A stretch of 64,000 nucleotides of DNA from Lientehia hominis (GCF_021044755.1 NZ_JAJNOR010000006.1:124001-188000); one strand, 5' to 3'. Shown: positions 45,295 to 54,918, counted from the first letter of the stretch. Made by a program: numbers and translations. Notes: generated by a model not told the origin, from the letters alone.

Positions 45295-46356
45295 CTATTT
45301 TCTGGGTCCGTAGTAGTCCTCCAGCAGTTCCTGCGCGTACTCCTTTTCCGTGGGAATCATATCGATCAGCACCTGCTGTTCCTCTATTTTTTCTCCGCGC
45401 GCCAGCTTCGCCGCCATTTCCACGGATAATTCTCCTTCCCGGAATACGTCCTGGAAAAAGGTAACAGACATTTCTCCTGCTTTCACCGATTCACACGCCT
45501 CCTCTATCCCGTCGGCGCACGCGATCACCTTCATGTCTTTCAATTTGCCGGCTGACTGCAGCGCACGCACGACTCCAAGCCCCATATCGTCATCATGGGA
45601 AATGATCGCATCCAATTCATCCCCATAAGTAGTCAGCCAGTTCTCCGTCAGGGAAACGGCGGTATTCCGATTCCAGTCTCCCGGTTTAATGGCCAGGACT
45701 TCGACCCCCGGATGTTCATCCAATACATTAAAGATGCCCTCATCCCGGAAAATCTGTGCCGAACAGCCGATAGGCCCCTGGATAATACAAACCTTAGCGT
45801 CCTCTCCCACGTTGTCGATCAGCCACTGGGCCGCCAGCTCGCCGGCCTGGATCTCGTTCGGTCCCACATAGTAATAGTCCCGGTCTGTGGTGATCGTCAT
45901 ATTTACTGCCGATATGGGAATTCCCGCTGCTTCACATAAATCCAGGGCCGGTTCTGCCGCGTCCGAATTCACCGGCGATATGATGATGCTGTCCACCTGC
46001 TGAGAGATCAGGTTCTCAATCTGGTTCAGCTGCAGAGAGGCGTCATTCTTGGCATCCAGTACCACCAGTTCCGCGTTCTGCCGTTCCGCTTCCTCCTGCA
46101 TTCCTTCTACCATGAGCACGCAGAATTCTGTCATGAAATAAATAGACGTACCAATCACGATGTGATCTTTATCTCCCGCCTTTTCCACGGCTTTCTGCAC
46201 TGCGGAAGCTCCCTGTGATTCTGCCGTCGTCGTTTCATCCTGCCCTGCCTTGGTGGTCTCCTTCGCGGCGGTCGGTTTTCCCGAACAGCCTGCCAGCGCT
46301 CCCATACATAAAACGAAACACATGATGAGCGCCATTGCCTTTTTCATCTTTTTCAT
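45295..46356 (-). CDS. Sugar ABC transporter substrate-binding lipoprotein
   Basis: The 353-residue protein has a signal peptide with lipobox LAGC (C24), then a type I periplasmic-binding fold of the ribose/galactose family. The segment DHIVIGTSIYFMTEFCVLM starts the domain, and NSDAAEPALDLCEAAGIP is in the first lobe. It captures a sugar-like ligand outside the cell for the RbsC/RbsA-type permease and ATPase. The ligand is not predictable. It follows the permease gene by 19 bases. Confidence 0.9.
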   Translation of the reverse strand: MKKMKKAMALIMCFVLCMGALAGCSGKPTAAKETTKAGQDETTTAESQGASAVQKAVEKAGDKDHIVIGTSIYFMTEFCVLMVEGMQEEAERQNAELVVLDAKNDASLQLNQIENLISQQVDSIIISPVNSDAAEPALDLCEAAGIPISAVNMTITTDRDYYYVGPNEIQAGELAAQWLIDNVGEDAKVCIIQGPIGCSAQIFRDEGIFNVLDEHPGVEVLAIKPGDWNRNTAVSLTENWLTTYGDELDAIISHDDDMGLGVVRALQSAGKLKDMKVIACADGIEEACESVKAGEMSVTFFQDVFREGELSVEMAAKLARGEKIEEQQVLIDMIPTEKEYAQELLEDYYGPRK

Positions 46357-46375
46357 TCAATACCCTCCTTATCTG

Positions 46376-47359
46376 CTAATTCGTCCGATTTGTAAACCTG
46401 TCAAACAATATGGCTCCGATGATGATGGCTCCCTTCACCACCTGCTGGATATAGGAAGAAACAGAGAGCAGGTCCAGCCCGTTGGTGATCACCCCGATCA
46501 GCAGAGCTCCAACTATGGTGCCCCAGAGCCTCCCTTTCCCTCCAGAAAGACTGGTACCGCCTATGACCACCGCGGCGATCGCGTCAGACTCGTAAGCCAG
46601 CCCCGCCTGCGGCAGGGCCGCCGATACTCTGGATGTCAGGACTACGGCCGCCAGGCCGCTCATCAGGCCGCAATAACAATACGCAAACCGCAGGATGCTC
46701 TTAGTCCTCACGCCGGAATACAGCGCCGCATTTAAATTGCCTCCTACCGCGAACACATACCGTCCCATTTTAGTCTTATACAATATAAAGCAGGAGATTA
46801 AAAAAGTAATCAGTAAAATCCAGACCGGTATGGGAATGCCAAGAAAGCTGCCCTGTCCGATTTCCACAAAATTACCCGTGAACTGTGAGATCGGCTTTCC
46901 GTCTGAATAAATATATGTAAAACCTCTCACCATAGTTTGTACGCCCAGGGTCACGATAAAAGGCGCCAGAGAATGGTCCGCCACAAAATAGCCGTTTATC
47001 AGCCCTATGAGACCTCCGCACAGGACAGTCAGAGCAAACACTGCAGGCAGCCCCCAGCCTGCCTTGTAAACGCTGGCACAGATAAAGCCGGACAGGGCCA
47101 CCGTGGCGCCGACGGACAAGTCGATTCCTCCTGTTAGGATGACAAAGGTCATGCCTATTGCCAGTATGCCATTGATGGACACCTGCCTGAGAACGTTCAG
47201 GATATTTCCGATGTTTAAAAAACGTCCCCTGGTGGAAATACTCAATATCAGACAGAATATGACAAATGCGATCACAATTCCATATTTCGCCATGAATATC
47301 CGGCTTTGTTTATACTTGCTCCTTGTGGGTTCTCCTGAATTATGATTTATAGGATCCAT
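46376..47359 (-). CDS. Ribose-type ABC transporter permease
   Basis: The 327-residue membrane protein of the BPD_transp_2 family has about eight to ten helices. The motifs NGILAIGMTFVILTGGIDLSVG and VIGGTSLSGGKG are typical of RbsC. It forms the channel for the substrate brought by the binding protein. It lies between the ATPase and binding-protein genes. Confidence 0.92.
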   Translation of the reverse strand: MDPINHNSGEPTRSKYKQSRIFMAKYGIVIAFVIFCLILSISTRGRFLNIGNILNVLRQVSINGILAIGMTFVILTGGIDLSVGATVALSGFICASVYKAGWGLPAVFALTVLCGGLIGLINGYFVADHSLAPFIVTLGVQTMVRGFTYIYSDGKPISQFTGNFVEIGQGSFLGIPIPVWILLITFLISCFILYKTKMGRYVFAVGGNLNAALYSGVRTKSILRFAYCYCGLMSGLAAVVLTSRVSAALPQAGLAYESDAIAAVVIGGTSLSGGKGRLWGTIVGALLIGVITNGLDLLSVSSYIQQVVKGAIIIGAILFDRFTNRTN

Positions 47360-47394
47360 ACTGTTCCTCCCATCCCTTTACTCTTATGCTCCTA

Positions 47395-48894
47395 TCAGCT
47401 CGTCGCCATTACCAGAAGCTGCTCCTGCGTGGTGTCCGCCCTCATCGCCTCTCCGCTTTTATGTCCTTCATGAAACACCACCATGCGGTCACATAATCCA
47501 AGAATTTCTTCCATTTCCGAGGAAATCATAATGACCGTGATCCCCGCGTCTGCCAGATCCGCGATCAGCTGATAAATTTCAGATTTCGCTCCGACATCGA
47601 TTCCCCTAGTAGGCTCATCCAGTATCAGTATCTCCGGCACGTTCATCAGCCATTTACCCAGTACCACCTTTTGCTGGTTCCCGCCGCTCAGGTTCTGGAC
47701 CAGCTGATCCAGCCCTGTAACCTTCGTCCGGAGCTTTTTCACATATTTTTCCGCCAGCTCCTTCTCTTCCTTTTTCCGTATGAAATATCTGCCGGCACAG
47801 AGCTTTTCCAGGTGTGCCAGAGTGACGTTGTCCTTTACACTCATGGGGAGCACAAGTCCGGTCAGCTTCCTGTCTTCTGTCACGAATCCCATGCGGTGTC
47901 TCACCGCGTCCTTCGGTGTCCGGATATGCACTTCCCTTCCGTCTATCCGTATGTGGCCGCTGTCCGGCCTCGTACATCCAAAGACGGCCTGGGCGATCTC
48001 TGTCCTGCCCGCTCCCATGAGGCCCACCATACCCAGGATTTCTCCCTCGTATACTTCAAAACTTATATTGTCAAATTCATTTTTCCGGGATAATCCTTCC
48101 ACGGACAGCTTGATTTTGTCCGACGGTTTTTTCCTGCGAACCGGAAATATCTCCGTCAGCTCCCTGTCCACCATTTTCTTTATCAGCTGGTTTTTATCCA
48201 GCTCCCGCGTAAAGAACGTCCCCACATAATGTCCGTCCCTCAAAACCGTGACTTCATCTGACACCTGAAAGACTTCATCCAGTTTATGACTGATATAAAT
48301 GATAGTGCACCCCTGGTTCTTTAGCTCCCGCATGATCTGGAACAGGCCCTCGATTTCCCTCTCAGACAAGGCCGAAGTAGGTTCATCCATAATGATCAGC
48401 TCCGCGTTCCGGTCGATTGCTTTCGCAATCTCCACCAGCTGATGCTGAGCCACGGACAAAAGTCTCATATTCATTCTGGGATCCACGTCCAGAGATACCT
48501 TCTTCAATAATTCCTTTGCATCCCGGTACATTTTTTTATCGTTTATGACGGCATATCTTTTTTTCATGGGTTCTCTTCCAAGATAGAGATTTTCCGCCAC
48601 GGTCATATCAAGTATGGGATTCAGCTCCTGGTAGATCATCGCAATGCCATGGTCGATGGACTGGCCGGGGTTTGAAAAGGATACCTCCTGCCCTTTCAGA
48701 AAAACTTTTCCTTCATCAGGCCGGTGTACTCCGGCGATCACCTTCACTAAAGTGGATTTCCCGGCCCCATTTTCACCCATCAGCGCATGTATTGTCCCTT
48801 TTTTTACTGCAAAGTCCACATCGTCCAGGGCATACACTCCATAATAGCTTTTCTTGATCCCTTCCAGCTTCAAAACATATTCCTGTTCCTCCAC
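47395..48894 (-). CDS. Ribose-type ABC transporter double ATPase
   Basis: The 499-residue RbsA-type protein has two ATPase domains. Domain 1 has Walker A GENGAGKST and Walker B LIIMDEPTSAL with an H-loop (YISHKLDEV). Domain 2 has GLMGAGRTE, LSGGNQQKVVLGKWL and LILDEPTRGID. All catalytic parts look intact, unlike the degenerate paralogue at 41.0 kb. It powers the sugar importer. Confidence 0.94.
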   Translation of the reverse strand: MEEQEYVLKLEGIKKSYYGVYALDDVDFAVKKGTIHALMGENGAGKSTLVKVIAGVHRPDEGKVFLKGQEVSFSNPGQSIDHGIAMIYQELNPILDMTVAENLYLGREPMKKRYAVINDKKMYRDAKELLKKVSLDVDPRMNMRLLSVAQHQLVEIAKAIDRNAELIIMDEPTSALSEREIEGLFQIMRELKNQGCTIIYISHKLDEVFQVSDEVTVLRDGHYVGTFFTRELDKNQLIKKMVDRELTEIFPVRRKKPSDKIKLSVEGLSRKNEFDNISFEVYEGEILGMVGLMGAGRTEIAQAVFGCTRPDSGHIRIDGREVHIRTPKDAVRHRMGFVTEDRKLTGLVLPMSVKDNVTLAHLEKLCAGRYFIRKKEEKELAEKYVKKLRTKVTGLDQLVQNLSGGNQQKVVLGKWLMNVPEILILDEPTRGIDVGAKSEIYQLIADLADAGITVIMISSEMEEILGLCDRMVVFHEGHKSGEAMRADTTQEQLLVMATS

Positions 48895-48911
48895 TTATGA
48901 AATCACCTCTC

Positions 48912-50162
48912 TCACTTTTTTGACTTGAAGTGTTCCGCTGCCTCCACTACGCTGCTGATGACATAGGCAACTTCAGCTTCCGTCATCTTGGGATTGATCG
49001 GGATGTTGACCTGCTGCTCAAACCATACCTTTTCGCACACGGGAGATTCTCCCAGTTTGTGTCCTTTGTAGACCATATAGTCAGAAACTGTAGCCGGGAA
49101 GAATCGAAGAATGATCTGAATGCGTTTTTCAAACTGCAGATAATCGATGAAGCCCTGCAGGTCCACTCCCAAGACCTCCGGATCGATGAAGACCGGATAT
49201 AAATGATATACGCAGCGGTCTTGAGGATCTATCTTTAAGGTCCTAAGTCCCTCCACCTGATTGAACGCTTCATTATATTTTTGTGCGATGGCAATTCTCA
49301 TTTCATTGAACTTATCCAGCTTCGCAAGCTGTACCAGGCCTATAGCCGCCTGCATTTCGGTAATCCTCATATTAGTTCCGATCTCGTCGATATGAGTCCA
49401 GTCATGGGTATAAGAAAAACTGGCGTGATCATAGATATGCTTTAAGGGCTTATAAGGCCCGATACACGGCGTTTCTCTTTCCTTTTTTTCACCGAGTATC
49501 CCATATGCCCGTATTTCCAGAGCCGCGGCCGCCAGCTCGTCATCATTCGTAGTGACTGCGCCTCCCTCACCGCCCAGGGACATATTTTTTAAAGACTGGA
49601 AGGAAAAGCAGGTCAGATCTGCGATGGAGCCTATCTTACGCCCGCGGTAGCCAGCTCCCGGAGCATGGGCGGCGTCTTCTATTACCTTCAGATCGTGTTT
49701 TCTGGCAATCGCCATGATCGCGTCCATATCATTGGGATTACCGGCGTAATCCATGATCATGATAGCCTTTGTCCTGTCTGTGATCTTATCTTCGATAGTC
49801 GACGGGTCCATATTCAAGGTATCCGGAAAAACATCCGCGAACTTGATGGTGATATTTTTACTGGCCAGCTTTAAATAGGTAGCCCGGAAGCTTTGAGGAG
49901 TGGAGATCACCTCGTCTCCTTCCTTTAAGCAGAGGATCATGACCGCCAGATCCAGAGCTGTCGTACCAGAGGATGTAGTGATACAATGTTCTGCGCCAAC
50001 ATATTCTGCGAACTCCGCCTCAAACTGGTCTCGGTTCTCTCCATAAGCCAGAGTTTTCCCGGAACGCATCACCCGTGCGACCGCGTTGATCTCATCGTCC
50101 CCGAAAATAGCTCCCACTGGATTTTCTTTTATCAGAAAATCAATACCGACATTAAAATTCAT
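48912..50162 (-). CDS. DegT/DnrJ/EryC1/StrS aminotransferase, copy B
   Basis: The 416-residue PLP enzyme has its lysine K192 in SFQSLKNMSLGGEGG, with DAAHAPGA (163-170) for the cofactor. DegT/StrS enzymes usually add an amino group to a keto sugar or cyclitol, or run the reverse reaction. Only 17 bases separate it from the importer ATPase gene. It is clearly different from the adjacent copy A, so they may form a heteromer or use two substrates. Confidence 0.87.
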   Translation of the reverse strand: MNFNVGIDFLIKENPVGAIFGDDEINAVARVMRSGKTLAYGENRDQFEAEFAEYVGAEHCITTSSGTTALDLAVMILCLKEGDEVISTPQSFRATYLKLASKNITIKFADVFPDTLNMDPSTIEDKITDRTKAIMIMDYAGNPNDMDAIMAIARKHDLKVIEDAAHAPGAGYRGRKIGSIADLTCFSFQSLKNMSLGGEGGAVTTNDDELAAAALEIRAYGILGEKKERETPCIGPYKPLKHIYDHASFSYTHDWTHIDEIGTNMRITEMQAAIGLVQLAKLDKFNEMRIAIAQKYNEAFNQVEGLRTLKIDPQDRCVYHLYPVFIDPEVLGVDLQGFIDYLQFEKRIQIILRFFPATVSDYMVYKGHKLGESPVCEKVWFEQQVNIPINPKMTEAEVAYVISSVVEAAEHFKSKK

Positions 50163-50193
50163 ACCTGTTCCTCCTTCTCTCCGAGAGCTTTTC

Positions 50194-51426
50194 TCAGAGA
50201 CTGATTTTTCTTAGGACTTCTCCCATTTTGTCCGCCGCTCTGTCTATTTCCGCGTCCGTGGAGTTTATATTGACGCCAAATCCCGCGGCCAGCGCCGCGT
50301 CGACCACGCCCACGCTGATATTTACGCTTCGCATGAGAATATCATCCGTTTTCGGCAGCATATCAGAAGTATAGTTGACTTCCCTTCCATATACAGGGCA
50401 TTCATAGGGACATTTAAACGCGGTGGAAGTGCATTTGCCAAGTATCTGTTCCATATGGGCATAGACGTGCCATCCGGACTCATATACCACCTTTGTGTTC
50501 ACTTCCCTGCAGAAACGCTCCGCCAGTTCTTTCGTATCAAAGATCAGTGTCAGGATCGTGCCGCACTCCCCTTCATCATTAATGGTGCGGAACTTAAATC
50601 CCGGAAGGCCCTGCAGCCTGCTTTTCAGCCTTTCCTTATTTCTTCGGAGTGTACTGACGATCAGCGGCAGCTTGCGTACCTGAGCCAATGCCACCGCTCC
50701 GCTCACCTCGTTCACCCTCTGGTTCATCCCGATGATAGTCCGCCCGCCTATCTCCGCTCCGGCCCGGTAAGGAAGATGGCCCTGATCATGAAAGGCAAAA
50801 GCTCTGGTAAATAATTCATCGTCGTTCGTGGTCAGCATGCCCCCGTCTCCTGCCGTGATAGTCTTGAAAATATTGAGGGAAAACGCCGACATCTTACCGA
50901 ATGAGCCGACCGGCCGGCCCCTGTAAGTAGCGCCGCAGGCCTGACAGCTGTCCTCCAGAACCGCAATACCGTGTCTGTCAGCGATCTCCATGATTCTGTC
51001 CATCCTGCACGGATTTCCAAGCATATGTACCGGGATGACCGCTTTGGTCCTCGGTGTGATCTTCCTCTCAAAATCATCTGGATCCATGGTCAGGGAATCG
51101 TCGATCTCCGCCAGAATCGGTATCGCCTTTGCAAACAGAACAGCCGACATAGTCGCCACAAACGTATACCCCGGTACAATCACTTCGTCTCCCGGCCCCA
51201 CTCCCATGGATATCAGACAGTTAATGAGGGCGCTGGTTCCTCCGGATACGGCCAGGCAGTGCCTGGCTCCCGAAAATTTTGCGAATTCCTCCTCAAAAGA
51301 AATTACCTTATGTCTGAAATTCGGGTCCTCCAGCTTACCATAACGTGATAAATGCCCGCTTTTCAAAACATCTACTACCTCGTTGATCTCTTCCTCACCG
51401 ATCCAAAATGCTCCCGGTCCTGGCAT
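50194..51426 (-). CDS. DegT/DnrJ/EryC1/StrS aminotransferase, copy A
   Basis: The 410-residue PLP enzyme has K188 in SLNIFKTITAGDGG and cofactor contacts in LEDSCQACGATY. It is the first gene of the importer operon, 31 bases before copy B. The pair recalls aminotransferases in amino-sugar or aminocyclitol pathways. Next to an importer, a catabolic role on an amino sugar or amino-inositol is possible, but unproven. No other sugar enzyme is in the operon. Confidence 0.87.
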   Translation of the reverse strand: MPGPGAFWIGEEEINEVVDVLKSGHLSRYGKLEDPNFRHKVISFEEEFAKFSGARHCLAVSGGTSALINCLISMGVGPGDEVIVPGYTFVATMSAVLFAKAIPILAEIDDSLTMDPDDFERKITPRTKAVIPVHMLGNPCRMDRIMEIADRHGIAVLEDSCQACGATYRGRPVGSFGKMSAFSLNIFKTITAGDGGMLTTNDDELFTRAFAFHDQGHLPYRAGAEIGGRTIIGMNQRVNEVSGAVALAQVRKLPLIVSTLRRNKERLKSRLQGLPGFKFRTINDEGECGTILTLIFDTKELAERFCREVNTKVVYESGWHVYAHMEQILGKCTSTAFKCPYECPVYGREVNYTSDMLPKTDDILMRSVNISVGVVDAALAAGFGVNINSTDAEIDRAADKMGEVLRKISL

Positions 51427-51471
51427 ATCCTTTTCCCCCTTTCAAATATTTGCTATAATTAAGTTGATTCC

Positions 51472-51500
51472 AGTATAAAGCTCTCACAATCCGACTACAA
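51472..51500 (-). promoter_or_regulatory. Promoter of the DegT-importer operon
   Basis: On the - strand TTGTAG (51495-51500) and TATACT (51472-51477) are 17 bp apart, about 45 bases before the first start. Confidence 0.6.
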
Positions 51501-51601
51501 TATGACAATTTTTGGAAAAAATATAGTATTTTTATATCTTTATCTAATATCTGTTCAAGAGCAAAAAAAGAAGCGGCAAAATGGCAGGTACAGATAAACG
51601 C

Positions 51602-51638
51602 AAAAAATCCCTCCAAACTCAAAACGGGTTTAGAGGGA
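51602..51638 (-). terminator. Terminator after the ABC half-transporter
   Basis: On the - strand CCCTCtAAAC pairs with GTTTgGAGGG, followed by ATTTTTTG. It ends the AT-rich ABC gene. Confidence 0.75.
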
Positions 51639-51656
51639 ACGTTAGGGCATAACATA

Positions 51657-53333
51657 TTAGCTTAGATTATTTAAGAAAATTGAATTATTGCTTACAAGTT
51701 CATTGAATGTTCCTTTTTCGATAATTTTGCCATAATCCATACAGATAATCGTATCGTATTTTTCTAATAGTTCTGTCCTTAAATGATGAGTGATCGTAAT
51801 AATCGTTAAATCTTTTATCTGTAATAACCGGTTTTCAATATCATATGCCGTTTGCATATCGACAGCAGATGTACCCTCATCTAATATCAAAATCGGTTTA
51901 TTTCTAATCAAAGCCCGTGCAACTGCGATTCTTTGCTTTTGCCCGCCAGATAAATCAGCTCCATTTTCTCCTACTTGATGCAACAATCCCTCTGGAATCT
52001 CTGATATAAATTCAGCTAGTCCACTTTCCATTACGACATTATCAATCATTTCCTGTGGATAATCTTCATGTAGGCATATATTGTCATGTATAGTCTCATC
52101 AAACATATAAATATTCTGATGAATTATTGAAGATAGTTGGGCCACATCATTTCTATCAAGTAAACCTAATTCCCTATTATCGTATTTGATTGTACCTGCA
52201 TAATCAGAATAATAGCCCGCTAATAATTTAATAAGAGTGCTTTTCCCGCAACCACTTTTTCCCACAACAACATATTTTTTTCCTTTTTCAATAGTACAAT
52301 TTATTTCATTTAAAACCTCTTTTTGCTTATCATAGGAAAAACCTAAGTCTTTAGTGCAAACACAAAAATCAAATGAACTGATATGTTCTTTTTGTAAATG
52401 TGACAATGAATATTGAGAGATACTTTGCAATTTTTCAACAATAGGCTGTATACTTTTTATCTTTGGAATATTAGTAAATATCATCACAAGAGGATTGGCT
52501 AAATTACTACTTACTTGTACCATTCCTAACAATGTACCTACTGTTATACGTCCTGTAATGATGAAATAGGCAGATAAAAATAAAACAACTATCTGAACCA
52601 TAAGAGCAAGAAAAGAAGATACCCCCTCATTTAATGCAAGCAATCTATCGACACTGTATTTAGAGTTAATTGTTTCATCATTCTCTTTGTTAAATCGCTG
52701 AATTACATATCGTTTCATGGAATAGGACTTAATAATTTCAAATCCAGACAGCATATCTTTCAGGCTGACTGTAAAATCTGCCAGTTTTGAGGAATATCTC
52801 TTTTGTCTTTTTTCCAATGAATTTCCCAGAAAACCAGGAATAAGAAACATTATGGCAATCGCTGCTATAACATAAACAGTAACGATAATATCAAAATAAA
52901 TCATTAACAAGAATGACGCAGTAAAAATAACCGCATATTGAACTACTTCAAAAAGAGGTAGCAAATAGTTATCTTCTATCATTTTTACATCATTTGTAAT
53001 AATGGAAATATAATCAGCAGTATTCTTCTTGTTGAAATCTTCTATACTGTGATTAACGGTTCCTTGGAATACATCAGAGCGAATTTGACGCATGATTTTA
53101 CATATAACCTTTTTGCTGAGCAGAGATTGAAGATATAGAAATATCCCCAGTACAGCAAAATAAAAGATAGAAAACAAAACCATTCTTACAAAATGTTGCA
53201 TATCTTTTCCCAAGGCTATGTCTAATAGCTGCTGTAAGAGTATAGCCATAAACACATAACCTAAAGAAGCAATTACATTTACTAAAATAGTTACTATAAA
53301 TAAAACTTTATTTTGCTTAATATAGAATTTCAT
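51657..53333 (-). CDS. ABC transporter, fused membrane and ATPase half-transporter
   Basis: The 558-residue exporter-type protein has six membrane helices (about 1-290) and an ATPase domain with Walker A GKSGCGKST (358-366), signature LSGGQKQRIA and Walker B ILILDEGTSAVD. It should work as a homodimer exporting drugs, lipids or peptides. The ATG at 53333 has AAAGGAG ahead; the open frame runs 39 codons further without a site. A TetR gene lies upstream in the same direction. A palindrome just before the gene matches TetR sites. Confidence 0.88.
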   Translation of the reverse strand: MKFYIKQNKVLFIVTILVNVIASLGYVFMAILLQQLLDIALGKDMQHFVRMVLFSIFYFAVLGIFLYLQSLLSKKVICKIMRQIRSDVFQGTVNHSIEDFNKKNTADYISIITNDVKMIEDNYLLPLFEVVQYAVIFTASFLLMIYFDIIVTVYVIAAIAIMFLIPGFLGNSLEKRQKRYSSKLADFTVSLKDMLSGFEIIKSYSMKRYVIQRFNKENDETINSKYSVDRLLALNEGVSSFLALMVQIVVLFLSAYFIITGRITVGTLLGMVQVSSNLANPLVMIFTNIPKIKSIQPIVEKLQSISQYSLSHLQKEHISSFDFCVCTKDLGFSYDKQKEVLNEINCTIEKGKKYVVVGKSGCGKSTLIKLLAGYYSDYAGTIKYDNRELGLLDRNDVAQLSSIIHQNIYMFDETIHDNICLHEDYPQEMIDNVVMESGLAEFISEIPEGLLHQVGENGADLSGGQKQRIAVARALIRNKPILILDEGTSAVDMQTAYDIENRLLQIKDLTIITITHHLRTELLEKYDTIICMDYGKIIEKGTFNELVSNNSIFLNNLS

Positions 53334-53352
53334 ATTAATCTCCTTTAGAATT

Positions 53353-53369
53353 ATACATGTTACATGTAT
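53353..53369. promoter_or_regulatory. Palindrome before the ABC gene, probable TetR operator
   Basis: ATACATGT-T-ACATGTAT is a perfect 8-bp inverted repeat, 20 bases before the ABC start. Its ATACAT half matches the repeats in front of the TetR gene. Confidence 0.6.
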
Positions 53370-53415
53370 GTATATTTTAAAAAAATAAAATTGCCTTACG
53401 ACAATCTTATTTTCC

Positions 53416-54039
53416 CTATGCATTTTCTTTGCATAGTTCAACGATTTCATCGTCGATTACTGGAAGTCCTGATTTGTCCATGATGTCTTTGATCATTAAG
53501 AACTTTTCCCATGTTTCCTCTGTTGTCATTGGATATATAGTAGGTATCGACCAGAAGTTAGTTAAAAGAACAAATAACTCTGCCAGTAATTTTGCATGTT
53601 CTGTTCTTATAGAGCCATCCTGCATTCCTTCTTCTATCAATTCTTGATACATAAGAGCTAATTCCTGATTGCTTTCAATCAATTTCTTTAAAAAAGCTGG
53701 ACTTCCCATAAGTTGCATTGAAGCGATACTTAATTGATGATGTTCCGTTTCATCAAACGAAGTTTTTAAGACGAATTTTAATTTTTCCAATCCATTTAAT
53801 TCTTTATGACTTTTGGCTTTTTCAAAAGGATTAGTTTCAGAGAAAAGTTTTTCACACAAAGCGTCAAAGACCTCTTCCTTTGATTTAAAATGGTGGTAAA
53901 AAGCTCCTCTAGTCAGTCCTCCCATTTCACTTATGATATCTAATACTGTTGTTTCCTCATATCCCTTTCCTAAAAAAAGTTTCAAAGACGCGTCTAGTAT
54001 TTTTTGAACAGTTTCTTCTGGATATTTATTTCGTGGCAA
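53416..54039 (-). CDS. TetR-family transcriptional regulator
   Basis: The 207-residue repressor has an N-terminal TetR helix-turn-helix (about 10-55; ILDASLKLFLGKGYEETTVLD) and a variable ligand domain. I chose the TTG at 54039 because AGGAGG lies six to seven bases ahead. It precedes the ABC transporter gene by 82 bases and probably represses it until a toxic ligand binds. Inverted repeats in its own promoter suggest self-control. Confidence 0.87.
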   Translation of the reverse strand: MPRNKYPEETVQKILDASLKLFLGKGYEETTVLDIISEMGGLTRGAFYHHFKSKEEVFDALCEKLFSETNPFEKAKSHKELNGLEKLKFVLKTSFDETEHHQLSIASMQLMGSPAFLKKLIESNQELALMYQELIEEGMQDGSIRTEHAKLLAELFVLLTNFWSIPTIYPMTTEETWEKFLMIKDIMDKSGLPVIDDEIVELCKENA

Positions 54040-54050
54040 AATTCCACCTC

Positions 54051-54103
54051 CTATACATACATTCTGCATGTATAGTATATCATGCAGATTGCATGTATGT
54101 CAA
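54051..54103 (-). promoter_or_regulatory. tetR promoter with overlapping operator repeats
   Basis: On the - strand TTGACA (54098-54103) and TATACT (54074-54079) are 18 bp apart. The spacer holds CATGCA-gat-TGCATG (54081-54095). CTATACAT and ATGTATAG (54051-54058, 54068-54075) flank the start region. Confidence 0.72.
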
Positions 54104-54148
54104 CACACCTATCACTCTCTATTTAACTACCCATTTTAACTATTTAAA

Positions 54149-54787
54149 GTGTTCAATTTACTATCATTGACTTTGAGTAAAAAACGGATATTTGATGTCC
54201 GTATTTATGACCGTGACCGTACCGTTTGTGATGTGCTGCGAAATATGAATAAGATGGATAAAGAAATTTTTAATAAGGCAATACAGGGGTATGTAAAAGA
54301 CTCAAAGAAAAATGTCCGTGTACCTTTTAATGCGGATATTGGCGTTGGAGATGTTATAGTTCCACGAGCCGGGAAACGCAAAATCAATACACAACTTCCA
54401 GACTTTGAAGCTCCTGTAATTATGACCTACTCTCTTGAAAGTACCATAGCCGAAAAGTTTGATGCTATCTTGCAACGATTTGAACTGACAGGTAGAATGA
54501 AAGATTTTTATGATATTTATTATCTGGCACGAGCTTTTGATTTTGATGGAGCAAGATTGCAGACGGCAATTTTTGAAACCTTGCAGCGGCGTGGAACGCC
54601 CTATGATAAGAATAGCTTCAAACGGATTGTTTTACTTGCCGAAGATGAGGATATGCAGAAACGATGGAAATATTTCTTGAAGAATATCAAGGATAATTCA
54701 CTTGAGTTTGCTATTGTGATTGATGATATTCGGACTTTCCTTGAGCCAGTATTTGATGCGATTGTGAATGAGCACGAGTGGCAATAA
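54149..54787 (+). pseudogene. AbiEi-AbiEii scar: antitoxin end fused in frame to toxin end
   Basis: The 212-codon frame joins two parts of a type IV toxin-antitoxin (abortive infection AbiE) pair. The first about 50 codons (IYDRDRTVCDVLRNMNKMD) resemble the C-terminal end of AbiEi antitoxins. From about residue 57 on (VPFNADIGVGDVIVP, SLESTIAEKFDAI, RMKDFYDIYYLA) it matches the C-terminal half of AbiEii toxins. The nucleotidyltransferase motifs of AbiEii lie before that point and are missing. The frame opens with GTG and no ribosome site. It is best read as the product of an internal deletion. Confidence 0.7.
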
Positions 54788-54819
54788 AAATGGACAGTAA
54801 ATAGTGGATGGAGGTCATT

Positions 54820-54918
54820 ATGGAATTTGAAAGTATTCAAATAAAAAATTTTGAATCAGATAATCGCCTTGCTTGCAGTAAGTACCGCCGTTGTGTTCAA
54901 ACAATGATTTCATTGTAG
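54820..54918 (+). pseudogene. Cut-off start of a gene, 32 codons
   Basis: GGAGG precedes an ATG followed by MEFESIQIKNFESDNR, which recalls the first strand of RecF/AAA-type ATPases, then an early stop. The rest of such a gene is not present. It may be the 5' remnant left by the event that ended the AT-rich segment. Confidence 0.4.

Noticed and set aside
51395..51655. 86-codon open frame before the DegT operon
   Set aside because: It crosses a terminator and a promoter and has an odd composition. No ribosome site or homology was seen.
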